DNA of 64,000 bases, taken from Cycas panzhihuaensis (lineage: Eukaryota > Cycadophyta). Below are positions 47,561 through 59,879 of the stretch, one piece after another. The notes below the pieces were generated by a model that was not told the DNA's origin, did no database searches, and saw only the letters and a program-made list of their open reading frames with translations. Position 1 is the first letter of the stretch. Each line of letters starts with the position of its first letter. Location: contig CM041465.1 in the NCBI GenBank assembly GCA_023213395.1, forward strand, positions 160,587,741 through 160,651,740. Reading direction: 5' to 3'. Both the position numbers and the translations under genes were made by a program.

Positions 47561-48239
47561 CACTACATGACCCTACTAGTCTTTGATCTTATAGAAACTC
47601 ATATTTTTAAAAAAGTGAAATTAAGAAGATAACAAATGAATTAATAGATATGGGTATCATTTGTCCTAATAGAAGGTCATATGCCAGACCAAGTATCTTG
47701 GTAAGGAAAAACGATAGATCCTTTTGACTTTATATCAATTATTAGGAACTTAATAAAATCATAATTAAAAAAAAAATTCATACCACGAATCAATGACATA
47801 CTAGATGAAATACATGGGATAATTATATTCTCTAAATTAGATCTTTAATATGGATATTATTAAATTCCTATTAGCCCTAAGGACCATTTGAAAATTACCT
47901 TCAAAACATATCATATGCACTTTACATTTTAAGTTATACCTTTTGGCCTCTATAATGCCCCAACAACATTCCAAGCCCTAATGAATAAAATATTTAGCTA
48001 TTATCTTTGCAAATTTATCATTATTTTTTTTTATGAAATCCTTGTTTACAGTTAGAATTTGGACAACATCTTTAACATCTAAAAATGGTCCTTTAAGTCC
48101 TTACCTAATACAAATTATATACTAAATAGCCTAAATGTGAATGTAAAAATAATTAAATTATAATATATTTAATATATTATTTCATCAAAAGGAGTGAAAG
48201 TTGATCTATATAAAATTTTCATCATTACCACATGGACTA
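47561..48239 (+). pseudogene. Reverse transcriptase of G
   Basis: Recognised by DMGIICPNRRSYARPSILV, NKIIIKKK, then after a frameshift FPIPRIND-like sequence, SKLDL-x-YGYYQIPISPKD, ITFKTYHMHFTFQV and [19 protein letters not shown]. The second catalytic box, normally YxDD, reads FFYEILVYS, so it is lost. Stop in the DL-x-YGYY motif fits CAA-to-TAA. The pattern is the standard Ty3/gypsy chromovirus RT. Confidence 0.88.
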
Positions 48240-48800
48240 CACTTAAAACCCTTACTTAGCTATGAACTTTCTTAGGGATCATGAACTTTTATAGATGAAT
48301 TATCTATAATTATGCCTCACTAGCAGTCTCACTCATAAATTTACTATGAAAAGAGGCATTCCATTAGTCACTAGAAGTGAAACACGCTTTTAATAATCTT
48401 AGAGCCACTATAATATCCACCATTGTTCTTGTCACCCCAAACTTCTTTTAGCCCTTCCAATTAGAATATGATGCTTTAGGATTTGGATTAGGTGCCATGT
48501 TGATGCAAAATTTCCACTGAATAGCATTTAAAAGTAAAAAATGTAAAGATCATAAATTCCATTTATTGACTTACCAAAATGAAATGAGAGTTGACTTGCA
48601 TGCTATTAATAAGTGATATCAATACCTTTTAGGATCTAGATTCACTATCCTAATTGTCACTCCTTAGCTTAACTAGTCTTGTTAGAAAAGTAAGTTAAAT
48701 GGATTGATTATTTTCAAGTAATTAATTTCTCTATTGAGTATTAAAAACGTAAAGAAAACATGGTTACGAATGCACTTTCTGATATTTCCATGGACTCCAT
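48240..48800 (+). pseudogene. RNase H of G
   Basis: TFLGIMNFYR, then SLEVKHAFNNLRATI, LVTPNFF, FQLEYDALGFGLGAMLMQ, CKDHKFHLLTYQNEM and LHAINK-x-YQYLLGSRFTI follow RT in normal order. The DAS-type Asp is seen in EYDALGFG. Several stops. Confidence 0.82.
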
Positions 48801-49800
48801 CACCAATGAACCCCATATAAAGTCCCCTACTAATGAACCTAATATTCATGCCATTTCCAAGTCTTAACCATTATAGTTAGTAGATTTAGTAGCTAAAACT
48901 CTTTCCCACTTAAAGTTTGATAAGTGGTCATTAAAGTTCACATACATAAAGATTATTCCTTCTATAATTCCTAAGTTTTATATTGAAATCATATTTTTGT
49001 TCATCCCACCTTATCATTCATCCCTTAAATTTTGATTGAATACCATTTTACTCCCCTTGACGGTCATTCAAGATTCTACAAAATATATATATAAATTTGA
49101 TCTAACTTTTATTGTCCTAATATAAAATCTTCCATCATTCTATTTATCTTTAAATGTCATGCATGCCAGATAAATAAAGTTAATATAAAAGCTCAACCTG
49201 GCCCCGTCCAACCTCTAAATATACCTTAAGGCAAATGGCAAGATATTATTAGTCTTCCTCATTGGGTTACCATTATCTACTAGGTTCAACTCAATATTAG
49301 TAGTCATCGATAAACTTACCAAGTATATACATTTCTTACCTATTCATACTTCTTACAAAGCTTCTCACTTGGCTAATCTTTACATCCGTTTAATTTTTTG
49401 TCTCCATGGATTTCCATCATTAATAGTTTATGATCAAGATTTAAAATTCATGAGTACATTTTGGTAAGAGTTATTTTGGGCCTTTAGGACCTCATTTAGA
49501 ATGAGCTTATCTTATCATCTATAAACCAATGTTCAATCCAAAGTTTTGAATAAGACCTTAGAAACATATTTATGATGCTTTACATTACAAATAGACTTCA
49601 TGGGTTTCTCTTGCATAATATTGGGACAACATTTCACAGCACCAAGCGATTAGTATATCCCACTTTATGGCCCTCTATAGATATCTTCCTCTATCTCACC
49701 ACACCCTTACCACTAATCTTTGTATTACTGTAATTTAGAAAAATCTCTAATATATAGATCAGATTCTTCATACAATTAAGGAAAACCTTGTAGTAGCCTA
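48801..49800 (+). pseudogene. Integrase of G
   Basis: A CHACQINKV zinc-module end, followed by PLNIP, GKWQDI, LPHWVTII and later ILGL-, HGFLLHNIG- and YNA-free decayed sequence that follows the Ty3/gypsy integrase order only loosely. Frameshifts and stops are dense and I cannot place the full DDE triad. Position between RNase H and the chromodomain supports the call. Confidence 0.65.
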
Positions 49801-50305
49801 AAATTGCATGGAACAACTTATTGGCTATTATTATTCTAATCAATTATTTGACATCAGTGAGTTTGTGCTCCTTCAACTTCAACTATGTAAGTAATAATCC
49901 CTCAAACATCATAAAAGCTAAAAGTTACATCTCTATTACTATGGCCTCTATAAGGTCCTTTAATGAATTGGTGAAGTCACATATATTCTTGAACTTCCCC
50001 ATCATACTAATATCCATAACACATTCTATTTTTCATGCCTTATGAAAACCCTTGGTAAGAAAATAATACTTTAATCTACCTTACCAGTTTTAGATGAAGA
50101 GTAACAACTCATTATTTTACTTGACTATCTTCTTACTAGCCATTAATGCTACCTTTAGAATAGGACCATTTCTAAGTACTTGGTATAGTGGGTTAGCTGC
50201 TAACCAGATGAAGCTACATGGGAGTCTACTGAATTTGTTAGGAAACATCCTTATCTTTTTCTTAGCTTCAAAGACTCAACATCTCAAAGGACAAGACCTA
50301 TTCAA
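49801..50305 (+). pseudogene. Integrase C-terminus and chromodomain of G
   Basis: Near 50130-50250 the frame reads SKYLV-x-WVSC-x-PDEATWE followed by FVRKHPYLFLSFKDSTSQRTR, the chromodomain-like C-terminus of plant chromoviruses. The two gaps are stops fitting CAG-to-TAG and CAA/CAG. In relatives this domain directs insertion to heterochromatin. It ends at the 3' LTR. Confidence 0.75.
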
Positions 50306-50692
50306 TGACCACTTGTCATTAAGTAGAAATAGTTAAGCTAGCACTATGCTAAGGAAACTTGGATAGTTGGTGTTAGCCATTAACCTTAATGCACACGTTA
50401 CCTATATTCTCTAATGGAAATTAAGGTTATTTCTCCTACTAATTATTTCTTATGTGATGGGGCCTCTCTTGCCTATTTAATGCCAATTTATTGTAAAGGG
50501 AGGGTTGTTAAGTCTTGTTATTTTTTTGGAGGTTGTACTTTGGTATCCCCTTTTAGTGATCTTTTATACTCCTTTTACTAAACATGTGAGCTCTTCTTTA
50601 TAATCCATCTTCCCAGTTATAATAAAGTGCTTCGATATTATCTAATATTTTTGTTTATATGCTCAAGTTGGAGAGTTATTAGTGGAAGCTCA
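50306..50692 (+). repeat. LTR B3: 3' LTR of G
   Basis: 387 bp, TGACCACTTGTC to GGAAGCTCA. Similarity to B1 and B2 stops exactly at the CA end. Confidence 0.88.
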
Positions 50693-50950
50693 TTTTAGAA
50701 GAGAGACAAGACATTTTTAAGAGAGTGACTAAGAGGCCATTCTTAACCTATTAAGCTTGAATGGATAATATTAAAGCCATTAATCATGGTTAAAATGATC
50801 ATCAACAAAGCACAAAAATACTCATCCAAAAGAATAATAGGTAAACAAGAGTATATGCTTATCAAACAACTATATTAATCTAATCTAGGAAACGAATAAG
50901 AATATACCTTCACTTACCTATTGGTATGATGTCCATAAAGTTTATAGATT
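50693..50950. other. Spacer between G and J; no gene
   Basis: AT-rich with no motif. It may hold the truncated end of J. Confidence 0.4.
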
Positions 50951-51700
50951 ATAGGAAATAAATGATATAGTAACTAATGTTATCATATCACTTATCATTA
51001 ATAGGCCCTTATCCCTTTATCTACTTTAGAGCCAAAATAGCTTTGTCAAGTAAGGAATCATCAATAGGGTTTGTAGGATTTGGGATGGGTGCATCAATAA
51101 GTTGCTTTGCCAAAACCATTATGCTTTTGAATTTTCCATTGATAATTTATAAGTCGTATTCCTATAGGAGCACAACCCACTTTCTTGGTCATCCTGTGAG
51201 ATCTAATCTTATCATTAGGTAATGTAGGGGGTTAGTTTGTACTATGAACTTAGTCATATTACCCAGGAGTGCCTTAGTTTCTTAGTGGTAAATATGAGGG
51301 TAAGATATTCTTTCTTAGTAGAGGTATATTTGAGCTTAATAGCTATGATGGTATGTCTAATAAAATATATTATACATTAAACTTTGAGATCGTCCTCTTG
51401 AGCCAACATAGTCCCAATTAACTTACTTATGAATGATCTATGAAGAATGAATGGTCAATTAAAGCATGGAGGAACAAGGATGGGGGACAAAACAAGGCAA
51501 TGTTTAAGCTCTTAAAAGGTAGCTTAGGCTACAAGGTTCCAAATGAATGCACTCTTCTTTTTTAGGAGACTTGTTAGAGGCTTGACATTCATGGTAAAGT
51601 TTATTAAGAAATGCTTTAAAATCCCTAAGCACCTTAGGAAAGATTTCATCTATTTTTATTTGTGAGGTAAAAGCATTTCAAAAATTTCCCTTACTTTATC
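50951..51700 (-). pseudogene. RNase H region of J
   Basis: Includes GKLLGFLISQKAIKVNLDKV and EIFEMLLPHK (connection domain), CLGILKHFLINFTMNVKPLT and later RKWVVLL-x-EYDL-x-IINGKFKS, LAKQLIDAPIP, the RNase H C-terminus that in relatives reads KWxxxLxEFDIxxxxxKxIKGQALADFL. Two stops in the latter fit CAA/CAG-to-TAA/TAG. Confidence 0.72.
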
Positions 51701-51799
51701 AAGGTTAACTTTGATAGCTTTTTGAGAGATAGGAAAGCCTAGAAGTTTTCCTACCATGACTATGAATACATACTTGTGTGGATTCAAGCTAATATTATA

Positions 51800-52230
51800 T
51801 TTCTACATGTTAGAAAGATTTTTTTGAGATTGGTAGGGTGGCCCCTTCTATTTCATAATAAGCCCAATAGATCATTCGTGAATACCTCAAGAATCTTATT
51901 AATAAGGTGATGAAAATGAAATGCATGGATTTTTGGTATATTACACTAGCATTTTGAAAACTAAGGTCATTGTGACATATATAAATATACCCCAAAGGTT
52001 GGTGAAGACAGTTTTGTAATGATCCTCAAGCAAGATTTGGATATGATTATACCCTAAGGAATTATCCATCAAGGATATAATATCAAACCACACTATTCTA
52101 TCAATGATTTGATCAATGAATCTAAGAGGGAAGTTATGCTTATGGCAAGCATTATTTATGTCCCTAATGTTTATATAGATATGAACTGCCTTATTCTTTT
52201 TTATAACTAACACAATGTTAGAAACCTATC
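51800..52230 (-). pseudogene. Reverse transcriptase of J
   Basis: From 52213 leftward: VIKKNKAVHIYINIRDINNA, CHKHNFPLRFIDQIIDRIV, then ISLMDNSLGYNHIQILLEDH and KTVFTNLWGIFIYV, then a frameshift into HAFHFHHLINKILEVFTNDLL. The YVDD box reads FTND (51868-51888): the first catalytic Asp of the pair is Asn, another G-to-A change on the coding strand. A 90-codon piece (52213-51941) is still open. Confidence 0.85.
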
Positions 52231-53749
52231 ATAGATAGTCAATTGATGTTATAAGGCTTGAATTGTGGAGTTTTCTGACCTCTATCTTGATGATAGCTAA
52301 AATCTTAGGATGGATAGGTCATTAGTTTTATGTTATAGCCTCAGTTCCAAGAATTTTCATGAGATTATGGGTGATAATCTCAAGGCTCATGCCTTTAACA
52401 TTAATATGATCCCAAATAAAGATATCTTAGAACTCCTAGAAGAGTTTTGTATATTAGATCACCTCTTTATGAGAGCATTATACTACCACTTTTATGGCTT
52501 TGCTAGAAGTTAAGCTAACATTGATGGATTCCCCTATAAGGAGGACATTTCCTTCTTTAAAGTGATAAGGGGGTTACTTGACATGCGAGTCTAGGGGATA
52601 TTGAGTTGGAGTGGGCTTATCCAAACGAGAGCTAATGATAAGACATTTATAAAATCTTAATTTCTTGTGATTTAGAGGAAGGTTAGGGGATTCCCCTATA
52701 AGGTGTTCTAGCAATACTTCATCATTCCTGAAGCAGTTTGTGCCATTAATGACTTTGTCCTAGGTAGGGGCTTCTAGGTCTTTGATAAGGGGTTTCATAC
52801 ATCAATTGAATTCCCACTCAAAGAAATGAAGGCAAACGGTTGAGGAGTTTGAGCTTCATTGTGGGTGCCATATGCACTCTAACTCTTTAGAGGAGTGATT
52901 AAAGTGGAGGAAAGAAGAATTGGTTTTTAGTTCTTTATCAAAGATATGAGGGCCTATTAGTTGGTTATAAAAGAATGGTTAAGGGGAGTCACAAATGATA
53001 GACTCACTATTTGAGAAGGTAGAATCAAACTTAGTACCTGAATCATAGATTGGGAGGACTTGGTTCAAATCAAGTTGTATAATAATTAGATAAAAAATGC
53101 CCTAAATATAGTTAACCATGTTAATGATTTATGGTAAGAGAGGAGTAAGGTCTTCATTCATCATGGGAGGAATGTTGTCACTCAAGGGACAGTTAGAGAT
53201 CCTAAGCATGTTGCTTAGGTGGGTAACTAATCAAGAAACCCTTACATGATAGGTTCATTAGATGGTAGGTTGAGGAGAGGGTAGAGTTATAACTTTTAAC
53301 TTGAGAGTCTCCTTAGATAAGATTAAGTAGTGATTATGGATCATTGGTGAGAATAATATGAGATCTAAGTTAGTTAGAAAAGGGATACCCTATGGGTTGG
53401 AGGGAATAAGGGAACAGCTTAGGGGTTCTTTAGCAGGTCTTATTAAAGCTTGAGTATAGAAAGGATCTCTTAAGAAGGACTAAATATATGGGGGATATCA
53501 ACATGCCATGAATCCCCTTGGGTTTAAAAAATTATGGACACTTGGCATAAAGGAGGCACTTGGCCATCATAATTAGATTTGGGGTCACTAAGGACAATTA
53601 AGAATTCATAGCTACTTATAATGATTAGGGTAAAATAAAAAATATTTGGTCTTAAAGAGAGGATCTTTATCAAATCAAGGGGTTGAATCTCAAAAATGAG
53701 GCTAAAGGGATGGGTCTAATCCAAATATATTATCAACTTCAATATTAAA
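52231..53749 (-). other. Protease-RT linker of J, decayed
   Basis: No domain recognised. In Tat elements this stretch is a long variable linker. Dense stops in all frames. Confidence 0.4.
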
Positions 53750-54150
53750 TATGGCTTGAATGATAAGATGCGAGGATTTACGAGGTAGTAGTTCTTGTGA
53801 TATATTATAGAATCTCCTATTATGGAAAAACTTCTATTGGCCCTATAAGGAAGTACTAACTACCCCTATTTGGTATAACCATGGTTATCCCAAAAGGAAG
53901 TTATAATCAACATCAATATTGAGAACCACAATCTTTGTGAGCATGGTTTTATCCTCGAGGGTAAGAGGGATGATGATTAATCTAAGGGGGCCATTTTAAT
54001 TCTCATGATACCCTTAGCACTTCCACATAATGGTTCAAGAGCCTTAATGCTAATTTTTTTAAGAATTTGAGTGGGTATGATATTAACAAAAGATCTATTA
54101 TTCATCATAGTATTATTAAGGGTAAACTCTAGGATCTTAATGGTTATGGT
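53750..54150 (-). pseudogene. Protease-like region of J
   Basis: On the minus strand NNRSFVNIIPTQILKKISIK is followed, after a frameshift, by PLTLEDKTMLTKIVVLNIDV, DYNFLLG-x-PWLYQIGVVSTSL. The latter is the conserved YNxIxGRPWLxxxxAVxST block after the protease in Tat-type polyproteins; the stop sits at the Arg codon (CGA-to-TGA or similar). The catalytic DTGSS loop itself was not recognised. Confidence 0.6.
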
Positions 54151-54199
54151 GAAGGGATAATGCCAAATGTGCTCATTCTCTTAGATGAGTAGTAGGTCC

Positions 54200-55620
54200 T
54201 TAAGATCAATGGTTATAATAGATTTATCAATATGTGTGATAATGAATGTATAAATTAGAACTTCCTTATGCCTCAAGGTCTCTAAAATTAAGTTGTGTTA
54301 ATTATGATAGTTTCATAGGACATCCATCATGGACATACCCATACCAATTGTATAGAGTTCCTTGACAACTGAGAAAGACTTCCCCTTGCCAATGGCTTAG
54401 GGAAGGGCCCCATAAAATTATAATAACTAAGACAGATAAGGATGATTTTGGAAAGAAGTGGATCTCATTTAGTTAAGGTTTTATAATTGGTTATTAGTAA
54501 GTAGAGGCTTCTTTAGCCTCCTTGGTCACTTGGTCTTGAGTAAGAGTAAAAACTTGACTGATATCAAGTAATTAGATAACTCTTTTACTCTTAGCATTAT
54601 AGCATTTGATAGCCTTGGTGGACTCTTTCTCTTTATTATGAGAGTCTATTGGCTTAGCATTAGACTTATCATTATGTTGGTTCAAACATTGACTAGGTGG
54701 CAATCTTCATTAAGGTTGGCATCATCCCCTTTCTCACCCATTTTGCTACTGGAGTTAAGGCTATGGAGCTCCATGGTTTGGGAAAACATAGAAGTGGACT
54801 AACTAATTGAGGTTGGGCCTAGATTAAGAAGAAGGATCCCATAATGGTGCCTACTTAGGATGTTGGGTCCAATAATGTACATCATCGTGGGCTAAATTTA
54901 TATGAATTAAACACCACCTCTTTTTAAGAGAGGGAGGGGGTATAGATTCTTTTATCTTGATGAGAAGTAGGGTTGCTAACCTTGTCTTAGGGTGTGGTTT
55001 ACACCACTTGGTGAATTGACTTATACCCATGTGAAGGAATAAGTGGCTCTGATTGGCCCTAGGATGGTTGTAACTTTAAATCTTTCAACACTCACTCAAA
55101 TAAATAAAGCACATAGGTCAAAGAGTCCACAATCCTATCAACATTATTGAGAGTAGGCCTTAGAGAATATGGTTAGGGGCTTTAGTCCCATAGTAGAGGT
55201 GGTGCCTCTCATCATGGGGGGGTTTATTGGCTTTCTTTAAGAATTCTTTATTCTTGATGGATTCTAGAGTAAGGCACTTAGAAAATGTAGAGTCATATGT
55301 AATTATACCCATCTTGAGATTTTTTTTATGAACCTTGGGATAAAGTGCATTGACAAAGATATCATATTTTTCAAGTCTTTAGGTAGAGCAACCTTTGACA
55401 AATATAATAAATCATGAAAATAATGTATATTGTTCCTACTGAGCTCATCGTGGCCTTGTTTGAAATAGAGTTGGGCTCATCCCCACTCTTAAAGGAATGT
55501 GATACATTAACATAGTTCATCAAGGTGTCCACCAACTATTAGTAGTAGTAGATAGAGTGGGTAGGCAGGTGGCAAAACCATTTTAAGGTATCTGTAATGG
55601 ACCAACCTACTTTGACATGC
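54200..55620 (-). pseudogene. Probable gag region of J
   Basis: Decayed minus-strand sequence with scattered open pieces, including LVDTLMNYVNVSHSFKSGDE near 55530 and a charged piece near 54730 (KWVRKGDDANLNEDC). Position upstream of protease is the main argument. No zinc knuckle was placed. Confidence 0.4.
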
Positions 55621-56320
55621 TTCTATGCAAGTATGAATAGATTATAATACTAATGCACTTGGAGTTTTTATCCATTCTAATAACCAACTGTATACTAATC
55701 TTAAGTTTACAAAAGTATTAGTGAGAGTAATACACAATGAAATAAATACTAAAGGATATATACAAACCCAAGTTATAAAGATAATATATAAATATAAAAA
55801 TCTCTTCTTCCATAACCCAAGAATCATATAAAAATTATAATTAACCATAACCAAGTACTCTTATATATAATGTCTTATAACATATAGTAAAAATATCTAT
55901 AATATAACAAGGAGAAGAAGCTGATTAATTAGATTGTAAGAGAAGGATTCTCCCATCCAACCAATCATAATATTACATAAGAAAGTTCCCCCATATTGTA
56001 GAAAATAATATGAATGTAGGAAAATCACTTTTTCCCCCTTAACATGGCCCTTATCTAAGTTTTCCTATTAATAGTTGACTTGAGACCCCATTTTATATAA
56101 AATTATATAATAAAGAATTTGCCTCAAGCTACTACTTATACATGTAAGTATATGCTTGCCTAAAGCCTTATCAATCACATATAAAGTATTTATTTATTAT
56201 CAAACCATGCTTATTCTTTATAATAGATCAACAATATTGACTCACTTAGGGAACCTTATAAATCTAATCTAAAAGGACTACCTTATTATGCCACACACTC
56301 ATGGGGTATAACTAGGATTT
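55621..56320. other. No gene seen
   Basis: AT-rich. It could contain the 5' LTR of J, whose upstream end lies here, but no matching repeat exists in the window. Confidence 0.4.
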
Positions 56321-56874
56321 AAGGGGAGCAACTAACTAGAATCATTGTCCTCAAATAATCAATAGGTAGAGGAACTAACTTAACATCATATAAATATAGC
56401 TAAAGGAGAGCAACTAACTCAATCTATTAAGGAGAGAAACCAACTCTATCCCAACTTGAGGAGAGAAATCAACTCTTTCCTTGATAAAGCATAATCTAAG
56501 AGGAGTAACCAACTCAACTCCTATACAAATACCAATAATAATTAAGCATAAGGAAGAAACTATCTCAACACCACCTTATAAAAAAACCTTTGTCCCCAAT
56601 AATATAGTCTAATGAGATTAGAAATGTATCTTACCCACAAGGCTCTATAATATAAGAATTATGCTTCATTTATAATAATGTAAAATCTAAGGTACAACTA
56701 TAACAAGCTTAGGTTTTACAATAAAGTGGAGCAAACAACTCAATACCATGCATATGGGGAGCTGAGGTAGAGAAAACAACTTAAAATCCCTACTTAGATA
56801 AAGATCAAAGAAGAGTAACCAACTCGATACTAACATAGATAATAATCAAGGGAGAGCAACTAACTCAATCCCTA
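56321..56874. repeat. Degenerate minisatellite (GGAGAGCAACTAACTC type)
   Basis: At least eleven variants of a roughly 20-base motif, GGAGAGCAACTAACTCAATC, at 56323, 56366, 56404, 56431, 56458, 56500, 56550, 56726, about 56770, 56812 and 56850. Spacing is irregular at 27 to about 80 bases with one larger gap. Confidence 0.75.
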
Positions 56875-58650
56875 CTCAAATATTCTTTGTTGTTCCTATG
56901 CTTTTCCCTTCTTATAACTCTTTCTCTGCCTACTTAATAATTCCCTCCTATGTCTCTATATATCTCAACTATCTATATCGCCTTATCCTCTCTTCTCTTT
57001 CCTTTCTTGCATTTTATTCTATGCTCCCAATTGTTTATAATACTAGGTGAAATTCATGGGACTTAGTGACTAGAATAATACATATAATGGTTTCTAAAAA
57101 TAGCTTATAATTATTATTCTTTGAGTAACTATTAATTATCCACTACTCCCACTTTTAAAAATATCTCCTCAAAGAAAACTTTTGAGTTATCTCCACCTAT
57201 CTAGGTATATATATGACTTTAATAAAATTTCAAAAAGACTAATTTAATGATATTTTATTAACTAATAAGAAAGTTATGAGTGAAACTTTGAAGGTCTATT
57301 AATTGCTCTTCAAATTTCCATATATTTCTTGTAAAATTTTAGTCTAATAAGCATACTTTCCAAGTATGATTAATTAGAATCAATTATATAAGAATGGAAA
57401 ACTTTGAATTGGGATTCCAACACATCTAGAATTATCTAATTTTGACTTTGAATGAATGAGATATCACCAAAATAATGAAGTGATACCTTAGTGCAATTTT
57501 CACTTGTTTTTATGAGTTTAATCATAAAATCTAAAAATATTGCCTCAAATAATCCTTGGGTATAATATTTCTTTACATAAATATATGGAGCCTTTAGAAA
57601 GATTTGAAACAGTAGGTGGAGTATAAAAAATAACCAAGTATTGAGAAAATTATGGTAATTTTAGTGAAGAGTAGATTTTGAGGGTTATGTCTCTTGCTTT
57701 CCCATGAGCCCTTTCCCTCATTGTTTCTTCTTATTCATTCCTCTCACATGAGTTCTTCCTTAAAAAAACCCTTTCCAAGTAGCACTTCTTCATATGAAAA
57801 TTTTTTATATGAGGTATTTCCTATGTTTTCCTTTCCTGTATTGTCCTTTCTTATATTTGTGACAAAACTATGACATTTTCATAAAAATATAGTTCTGAAG
57901 CCTAACTTCAAATGACTATAACTTTCACATTTGATGTATTATTTAGGAATTCTATAACTTACTGGAAATCTATCAATATTCTCTTCATTATAGAATAGTT
58001 ATTAAAGTATAATAGGTAACTTATGATAATTTTCAGTCTCAACAAACTTATCAACTCAGTAAGTTATTTCAGTTCTGGGAGTGGTGATGGTTAAATTCTA
58101 TAACTTTGAGCTGTTATAACTTTTTTTATGTTATATCTATTTTGGGACTTATACCACTTATTAGAAAGCTCTTGGTGCCCTATTTGATGCAAGATAAGAC
58201 TTAAAATCCATTTTTAAAGTATGCAATGCATAATTATTATAGATTAGAGCCTTCGTGTTTGATTTTACCCTTTACTTAACTATTTATTAGTTATTTCTAC
58301 AACTTCAAACTTATGTATATTTTCTATTTGATATCTATTTGTAGTAATCTATGAATTAATTGAAAGTTCAAAATATAATCTCTCATTTGGCAATATTTTC
58401 TCTTATAAATCATTCCCTTAGGTTAAATTCACAACCACTTAGAAATGCACCTTTGTGGATTTTAAAATTATACCTATTACTACCCAACTCATACCTACCC
58501 CTCTATTCTTCCTTTATTTATATTGTCTACTCCCCTTATCTTTAGAAGTAGCCTGGTTATATTTTGTATTGATATAATCCATAACAAAACAAATATTATA
58601 TTAGGTAAAGTATTACCATAAAAATCTAACACCATTCCATCAAATCAAAA
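56875..58650. other. No gene seen
   Basis: AT-rich with no ORF longer than about 60 codons and no recognisable motif. Phrases such as GTTATAACTTTTTT and AGAAAGCTCTTGGTGCC resemble wording common in plant LTRs, but no pair is present. Confidence 0.4.
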
Positions 58651-58677
58651 AAGAGTCTGCTTACCTATTCTAAAAAT

Positions 58678-58825
58678 ATAAAATGGTGCATCCTAATACT
58701 TGGTGAAGTAGAAATAAAGCTTCTACACCACAAGGATAAATACATAAATAAAAATGGTGTACCCTTATACTTGATGAAGTATAAAATAACTTCCATCTTA
58801 TATAGGGTGAACAATAAATAAAATA
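58678..58825. repeat. Two-unit tandem repeat, about 80 bp each
   Basis: AATGGTGCATCCTAATACTT (58683) recurs as AATGGTGTACCCTTATACTT (58763), each followed by GRTGAAGTA and a CTTC-containing tail. Confidence 0.7.
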
Positions 58826-59269
58826 AAATAAACTATATTAATACAAATTATGAAGAAGATGAAGATGATAGGAAAAGATAAAGAAGGTTATTGATAATTT
58901 GTTATGAGAAAGTAGAAGTATATAATAAAATATTTATCAACTTAATATTAGGTCCTTACTGATGGTAGTGAGGACAGAGTGGAACAATATATTATAAGGC
59001 CATCGAAGATAAACTTAATGATATTAACAAAATTCCAAAATAGTAGCAATGTTGAGAAACACGTTTGGGTTGTGAGGCCCACTTAAATAGTCAGGACATT
59101 AGGCTTCCCTAACATCTACTAACATTGGTATGAAAAAATACCATTTAAAAAATATGTGAGTGGGTTAGCTAGGGTGGGTAGAGTTGATTCCATACCACCC
59201 AATGTTGATACACCTTTTAGAATCCTAATTTAATGAACATTATCCAATATATCTTCCCTATAATGTTCA
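58826..59269. other. No gene; 3' flank of H
   Basis: Downstream of the H RNase H on the minus strand. A 3' LTR of H might lie here, but no clear polypurine tract or LTR boundary is seen. Confidence 0.4.
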
Positions 59270-59879
59270 TTAGGGAAAATTCTAAGCTTGTTTTTAAATT
59301 TGTGAAACTTGATTTTTCCAAGAGCCTTAGTGAAGATGTCTACCACCTATTCATCTATGTTACAGTAAACCAATTTAATCTTAGTAGCTTATACCAGTTC
59401 CCTGATAAGGTGATGTTGTGTTTTAATATACTCCATTCTTCCATGAAACAATGAATTGCATGCCATTTGAATTATACTTTGATTATCACACATCATATAT
59501 TTAGGTCCATCCTATTTTATTTATAGGTCTTGGAGTAATCCACATAGCCAAATTATTTCTCATACTCTTATTACTACTACTTTACACTCTACTTCTATAG
59601 TAGACAATGATACCCTATTTTTCTTCTTGGTATTCTAATAATTGATGTTGATCTTATTCTAAAAGTATAACTAAATATAGATTTCCTATCATCAACATAA
59701 CCTAGCCAATTTGAGTTTGTGTAGCCAATCAACCTAAAATCTGTCGAGGACTTGTAATGTAACCCATAACTAATTATGCCTTTTAGGTATTGAGGTATTC
59801 TCTTTGCTGCTTACCAATGTGTTTTCTTGGGTTCTTACATAAACCTAGATACTACACTTACTGAATACATCATATTAGG
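59270..59879 (-). pseudogene. RNase H of H
   Basis: Leftward from about 59790: GYVDDRKSIF-type sequence, then EVECKVVV where KAEYxA is expected, MMCDNQSIIQMACNSLFHGR, EYIKTQHHLIRELV and VVDIFTKALGKIKFHKF near 59300. The DNQ Asp is kept. One TAA and other stops interrupt it. Confidence 0.82.

Larger units (their letters stand above)
32682..50692 (+). mobile_element. Element G: chromovirus-like Ty3/gypsy, carrying nested A and E1
   Basis: 5' LTR B2 (32682-33026), PBS, leader to 34385, then element A (34386-45671), then G resumes with gag-pol (45755-50305) and 3' LTR B3 (50306-50692). The join is proven by the CCATT duplication on both sides of A. Pol order is protease, RT, RNase H, integrase, chromodomain, which identifies a Ty3/gypsy chromovirus. 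Possible target duplication TTATA/TTTTA has one mismatch. All domains are riddled with stops; the element is dead. Confidence 0.82.
50951..55620 (-). mobile_element. Element J: Tat-like Ty3/gypsy remnant
   Basis: Minus-strand pol in the order protease (54150-53750), RT (52230-51800), RNase H (51700-50951), with a probable gag upstream to about 55620. No LTR, PBS or duplication was found, so boundaries are approximate. RT wording (RDINNACHKHNFPL) is of the RDLNxACPKDxFPLP type used by Tat/Athila lineages. It faces G tail to tail. Confidence 0.75.

Noticed and set aside
45755-50692. G as an element with 5' LTR A4 directly before its gag
   Set aside because: A4 and B3 are different LTRs; CCATT on both sides of A shows that A was inserted into the G leader, whose 5' LTR is B2.
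56321-56874. Repeated motif as a CRISPR-like array
   Set aside because: Repeats are degenerate with irregular spacers and the window is plant nuclear DNA.
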